The notes under the pieces are model-generated. The model was not told the DNA's origin, ran no database searches, and worked only from the letters and a program-made list of their open reading frames with translations. DNA of 34,319 nucleotides from CAYNLK01 sp964398055 (GTDB taxonomy: Bacteria; Chloroflexota; Anaerolineae; 4572-78; J111). The translations under genes and the position numbers were made by a program. The stretch covers positions 1 through 34,319 of the forward strand of contig CAYNLK010000063.1 in assembly GCA_964398055.1 (NCBI GenBank), in the 5' to 3' direction. This document shows, piece after piece, positions 32,155 through 34,319 of the stretch. The first letter of the stretch is position 1. Each line of letters begins with the position of its first letter.

Positions 32155-32178
32155 AAAAAGCCCCGGTTGAGCCGGGGC
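32155..32178 (-). terminator. second terminator in the rnj leader
   Basis: A perfect 7-bp stem GCCCCGG/CCGGGGC, 5-nt loop, followed on the minus strand by TTTTT. It is about 138 nt before the rnj start codon. Confidence 0.75.
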
Positions 32179-32280
32179 CAGTCAACTCATAATTTGTTTT
32201 GCAACTGAGACTAACTGCAGGTGACTGCACGGCTGCACCGGTCACCGAACCACTGGGCTAACGATTGTTTTGCACGCAAT

Positions 32281-32323
32281 AAAAAACCGCCGGGGTAAAG
32301 ACCTGCTGACCCATGCGGCGGTT
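32281..32323 (-). terminator. first terminator in the rnj leader
   Basis: AACCGCCG pairs with CGGCGGTT (32285-32292 with 32316-32323), extended by GGGT/ACCC after a 3-nt bulge, then a T run on the minus strand. It lies about 20 nt past the predicted transcription start. Confidence 0.7.
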
Positions 32324-32349
32324 GGTTAGCGTTCGAATTACCGGTAGAA

Positions 32350-32377
32350 ATTATACCAATATAACCGCGGTTGTCAA
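32350..32377 (-). promoter_or_regulatory. consensus promoter reading toward rnj
   Basis: On the minus strand TTGACA (32372-32377), a 16-nt spacer with TGG, then TATAAT (32350-32355): both hexamers are perfect and the -10 is extended. It begins 18 nt past the stop of the Eis-like gene and is the best promoter match in the window. Confidence 0.8.
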
Positions 32378-32394
32378 GCCAATCAAAAAATTTG

Positions 32395-33621
32395 CTAAAA
32401 CCAATCGCCGGCCTGGACGTAGAGGGGCGTATCTTCAATGGCTTTGTCCAGCCAGGAGCAGGTGTCCTCGTCGGCCTGCAGCCGGCCCAGGCGGCGGGCA
32501 TCGACCATGGTCAGATAGCCGCCCAAAATTTGGGTAAAGGTGGCGACATCGGTTTCGATGTGAGGCGATTTGCTGTTGGCCGGGCGAGTTTCGGCCCGGC
32601 CATCGACCAGCCGGAAAACCAGCGGCTCCTCGTTGGTCGGGATGAGCGGATCGTTTATTTTGAGCACCCGTTCGCCCGACATGCCGCGGGTGTAGAAGCG
32701 GCTGGTCAGGGCCAGCGGCAGGTTGATGATCCGGCCCATGATCCCCGGGTTAACATGGCACAGATCGTTGAAAATCCAGCCCCGATTTTGGGCCTCGTCG
32801 GCGTAGGGCTGGCGCAGGGCGTGGCGCAGCGGCGTATTTGGCGGAGCCAGATACTCGATCACATCGGCCTCAGTTTGGGCAGCCAGGTAACCGATCAAAC
32901 CGCGATAGGCCGCATCCTCAGCCGCAAAAAACTCCACGATGTTCATCACTCGCTCGCCCCGGCCGCTGGTCTTAAGCTCATACACGTAGTACCCCTCGAT
33001 CATGCCATCATTGTCAAAGACCATAATCTCAGGCCATTGCTCGATGAGCGCCGCCCACCAATCGTTACTGCGAGTAAACCAGCCGTTATGCCAGGTCAGT
33101 TGGCCCTTGTACATAACCCGCATCATCGGCAGGTCCGCCGGCTCAAAGGGTCGAACTCTGTGCCCCTCCACAAAAACGGTCAGGTTACTGGGATTGAGCC
33201 GGTAAGCATGTACATCGCCAATGGTGCCATAGCCAAACTTACGATAATATTTGTGAGAAAAGGGAAACAGGGCCGATAGAGCCAACCCTTCCGCAAACAT
33301 GCGCACGATGGCAAATTCCATAAGCTTGGCCGCCACCCCGCGGCGGCGGAACTCGGGCAGCACGGTAAGCCCGGCCACGGCTCCCAGACTGATCGGTACC
33401 CCGCTCAACCACATCTGCACCGGAAAAACGGCAGCCGTCCCAATCATCTCACCCTCATCTTCCGCCACAATAATATGAGAGAAGTTGTAGCGCGGGTTAT
33501 GCTGCAAATCCGTCAGGGTCTGCTCCTGGCTCCGGCCAAAACCAATGGCGCGCAAATAGGCCACTTGTTCTAATTCATCAGGCAGAATGGGTCTGATCGT
33601 CAGGTGGTCGAGCATCGTCAT
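32395..33621 (-). CDS. Eis-like GNAT acetyltransferase
   Basis: A 408-residue protein of the Eis type: two GNAT domains and a C-terminal SCP2-like domain. The acetyl-CoA loop is in VAGLTVLPEFRRRGVAAKLM (82-101, RRRGVA at 92-97), and ALFPFSHKYYRKFGYG is a strong family hallmark. A terminal aromatic residue (QAGDWF) fits the Eis C-terminal carboxylate that acts as catalytic base. Eis proteins acetylate several amines on aminoglycosides or protein lysines; in mycobacteria this gives kanamycin resistance. Whether this homologue does so is unknown. Its ATG overlaps the stop of the LOG-family gene in an ATGA, so the two are translationally coupled. Confidence 0.92.
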   Translation of the reverse strand: MTMLDHLTIRPILPDELEQVAYLRAIGFGRSQEQTLTDLQHNPRYNFSHIIVAEDEGEMIGTAAVFPVQMWLSGVPISLGAVAGLTVLPEFRRRGVAAKLMEFAIVRMFAEGLALSALFPFSHKYYRKFGYGTIGDVHAYRLNPSNLTVFVEGHRVRPFEPADLPMMRVMYKGQLTWHNGWFTRSNDWWAALIEQWPEIMVFDNDGMIEGYYVYELKTSGRGERVMNIVEFFAAEDAAYRGLIGYLAAQTEADVIEYLAPPNTPLRHALRQPYADEAQNRGWIFNDLCHVNPGIMGRIINLPLALTSRFYTRGMSGERVLKINDPLIPTNEEPLVFRLVDGRAETRPANSKSPHIETDVATFTQILGGYLTMVDARRLGRLQADEDTCSWLDKAIEDTPLYVQAGDWF

Positions 33622-34178
33622 CTCTTTATTTTGTTAAGATATTCAACCATCTTCTTAACGGCCTCATCGGCGGTGCGAGCGAGGGTAATCAACTCACGAT
33701 GGACCGGCTTGACGTAAGCGCCATCAACAAAAGCGGCCAGCGTCCGCTGCCAGAGACCGCCAACGGCAATGATCGGACGGGGAGATATCTCACCGACCTG
33801 CACAAAACTCCAGGCCAGGGCCAGCTCCGACAGCGTGCCGATGCCGCCCGGCATCACGATGATTCCGGCGCAATTGTCGACCAGATAGAGCAGGCGCTGG
33901 CGCAGCGTTTGGCACTTGATCTCCTCGATGACCCACTCATTGGCCGGCACGGGTCGCCACTGCTCGATCTGGGCGCTAGTCACCCCGATCACGTGCCCGC
34001 CGGCCTCATTGGCCCCCTGGCTGGCCCCGGCCATAATACCGGAATAAGCGCCGGTTTGGACGGTAAAACCGGCCTCGGCCAGCAGCCGGCCCACGGTCCG
34101 GGCCGCCTCGTAATCCGCCGAACCGGGCCGGGGCGAGCTACTACCAAAAACACTGATCACTTTTGGGTTGGGGAGCAT
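33618..34178 (-). CDS. LOG-family (TIGR00730-type) Rossmann-fold nucleotide hydrolase
   Basis: A 186-residue protein. The N-terminal ISVFGSSSPRPGS, the GAYSGIMAGASQGANEAGG segment (43-61) and PGGIGTLSE (110-118) are the defining features of the LOG family. Members cleave the ribose-base bond of nucleoside 5'-monophosphates; plant relatives release active cytokinins, while bacterial ones are often just nucleotide phosphoribohydrolases. Start at 34178, without a strong Shine-Dalgarno. It is followed by the Eis-like gene with a 4-nt overlap (ATGA). No promoter was found in the short upstream stretch before the repeats at 34220. Confidence 0.9.
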   Translation of the reverse strand: MLPNPKVISVFGSSSPRPGSADYEAARTVGRLLAEAGFTVQTGAYSGIMAGASQGANEAGGHVIGVTSAQIEQWRPVPANEWVIEEIKCQTLRQRLLYLVDNCAGIIVMPGGIGTLSELALAWSFVQVGEISPRPIIAVGGLWQRTLAAFVDGAYVKPVHRELITLARTADEAVKKMVEYLNKIKR

Positions 34179-34219
34179 AGGCGACGCTACTTTCTAGAAA
34201 ATTGGTTCCGTTTCGCCAG

Positions 34220-34268
34220 TTATGTTGCGTATTACGTGTTCCGCGTTGCGCGTTGCGCGTTGCGTTTA
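34220..34268. repeat. 7-nt degenerate tandem repeat, seven units
   Basis: TTATGTT, GCGTATT, ACGTGTT, CCGCGTT, GCGCGTT, GCGCGTT, GCGTTTA: exact 7-nt period with a consensus of NCGYRTT. It lies upstream of the LOG-family gene. Confidence 0.7.
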
Positions 34269-34294
34269 TTAGAGTTTATTGGAAATAAGAATAG

Positions 34295-34319
34295 CTCACG
34301 GATTTTCACGGACCGCGAA
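34295..34319. repeat. second copy of the CACGGAT/GGACCGCGAA repeat, truncated by window edge
   Basis: CTCACGGATTTTCACGG followed by ACCGCGAA at the right edge repeats the words of the 2809-2894 element. The rest of the copy lies outside the window. Confidence 0.55.

Larger units (their letters stand above)
32155..32343 (-). ncRNA. structured rnj leader or independent small RNA
   Basis: This is the predicted minus-strand transcript from the promoter at 32350-32377. It contains, in order, a terminator hairpin (32281-32323), a strong hairpin GGTGAC/GTCACC with inner TGCA/TGCA (32220-32246) and a second terminator (32155-32178). If the first terminator works the RNA is about 63 nt, if the second about 190 nt. 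No known family was recognised, and no promoter was seen between the second terminator and rnj. Confidence 0.45.

Overview
The window looks like part of the replication-origin region of a member of the Chloroflexota (an Anaerolineae- or Caldilineae-like bacterium). This is an inference from protein style, not a database result. The clues are DUF11-repeat surface proteins with a YLPMVFK-type C-terminal motif, Thr/Pro-rich linkers, an LGFP-like lipoprotein, a WcaJ-type phosphotransferase with a GT2 glycosyltransferase, and moderately high GC. No tRNA, rRNA, CRISPR array or transposase gene is visible.

Layout, left to right. (1) 1-2742, plus strand: an RNA-chaperone/cold-adaptation group with a cold-shock protein, an RRM protein, a SlyD-like FKBP isomerase and a DEAD-box helicase. 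(2) 3089-7689, mostly minus: EamA transporter, dnaN, a surface protein with a sortase-like tail, and a methyltransferase with a C-terminal zinc ribbon. (3) 7690-11130: a perfect parS site, then polyprenyl phosphotransferase, GT2 and GNAT genes reading leftward from a promoter overlapped by a LexA-like palindrome. (4) 11355-15477: an LGFP-like lipoprotein gene convergent with a leftward group of ABC-F, a CoaE-GNAT fusion and a small membrane protein. (5) 15672-18300: a candidate structured RNA of about 265 nt carrying a 16-codon ORF, then a self-regulated LacI-type repressor and an orphan MalK-type ATPase. (6) 18399-20386: dnaA and a probable oriC with five DnaA-box-like sites. (7) 20387-34178, all minus: lon, ychF, a membrane STAND-like ATPase, a 1057-residue DUF11 protein, RNase J, an Eis-like acetyltransferase and a LOG-family protein.

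How it fits together. dnaA, dnaN, parS and a DnaA-box cluster lie within about 16 kb, so this is very likely the chromosomal origin, although dnaN is 13 kb from dnaA and recF/gyrB are absent from the window. Genes right of the proposed origin are all transcribed toward it, so they would be head-on to that fork.

The most interesting signals are non-coding. Several genes (csp, FKBP, ychF, rnj) sit directly behind intrinsic terminators, with good promoters upstream of three of them (csp, ychF, rnj), as if expression needs read-through. The 15.7 kb locus looks like an uncharacterised structured RNA. Degenerate 7- and 8-nt tandem arrays decorate intergenic spaces.
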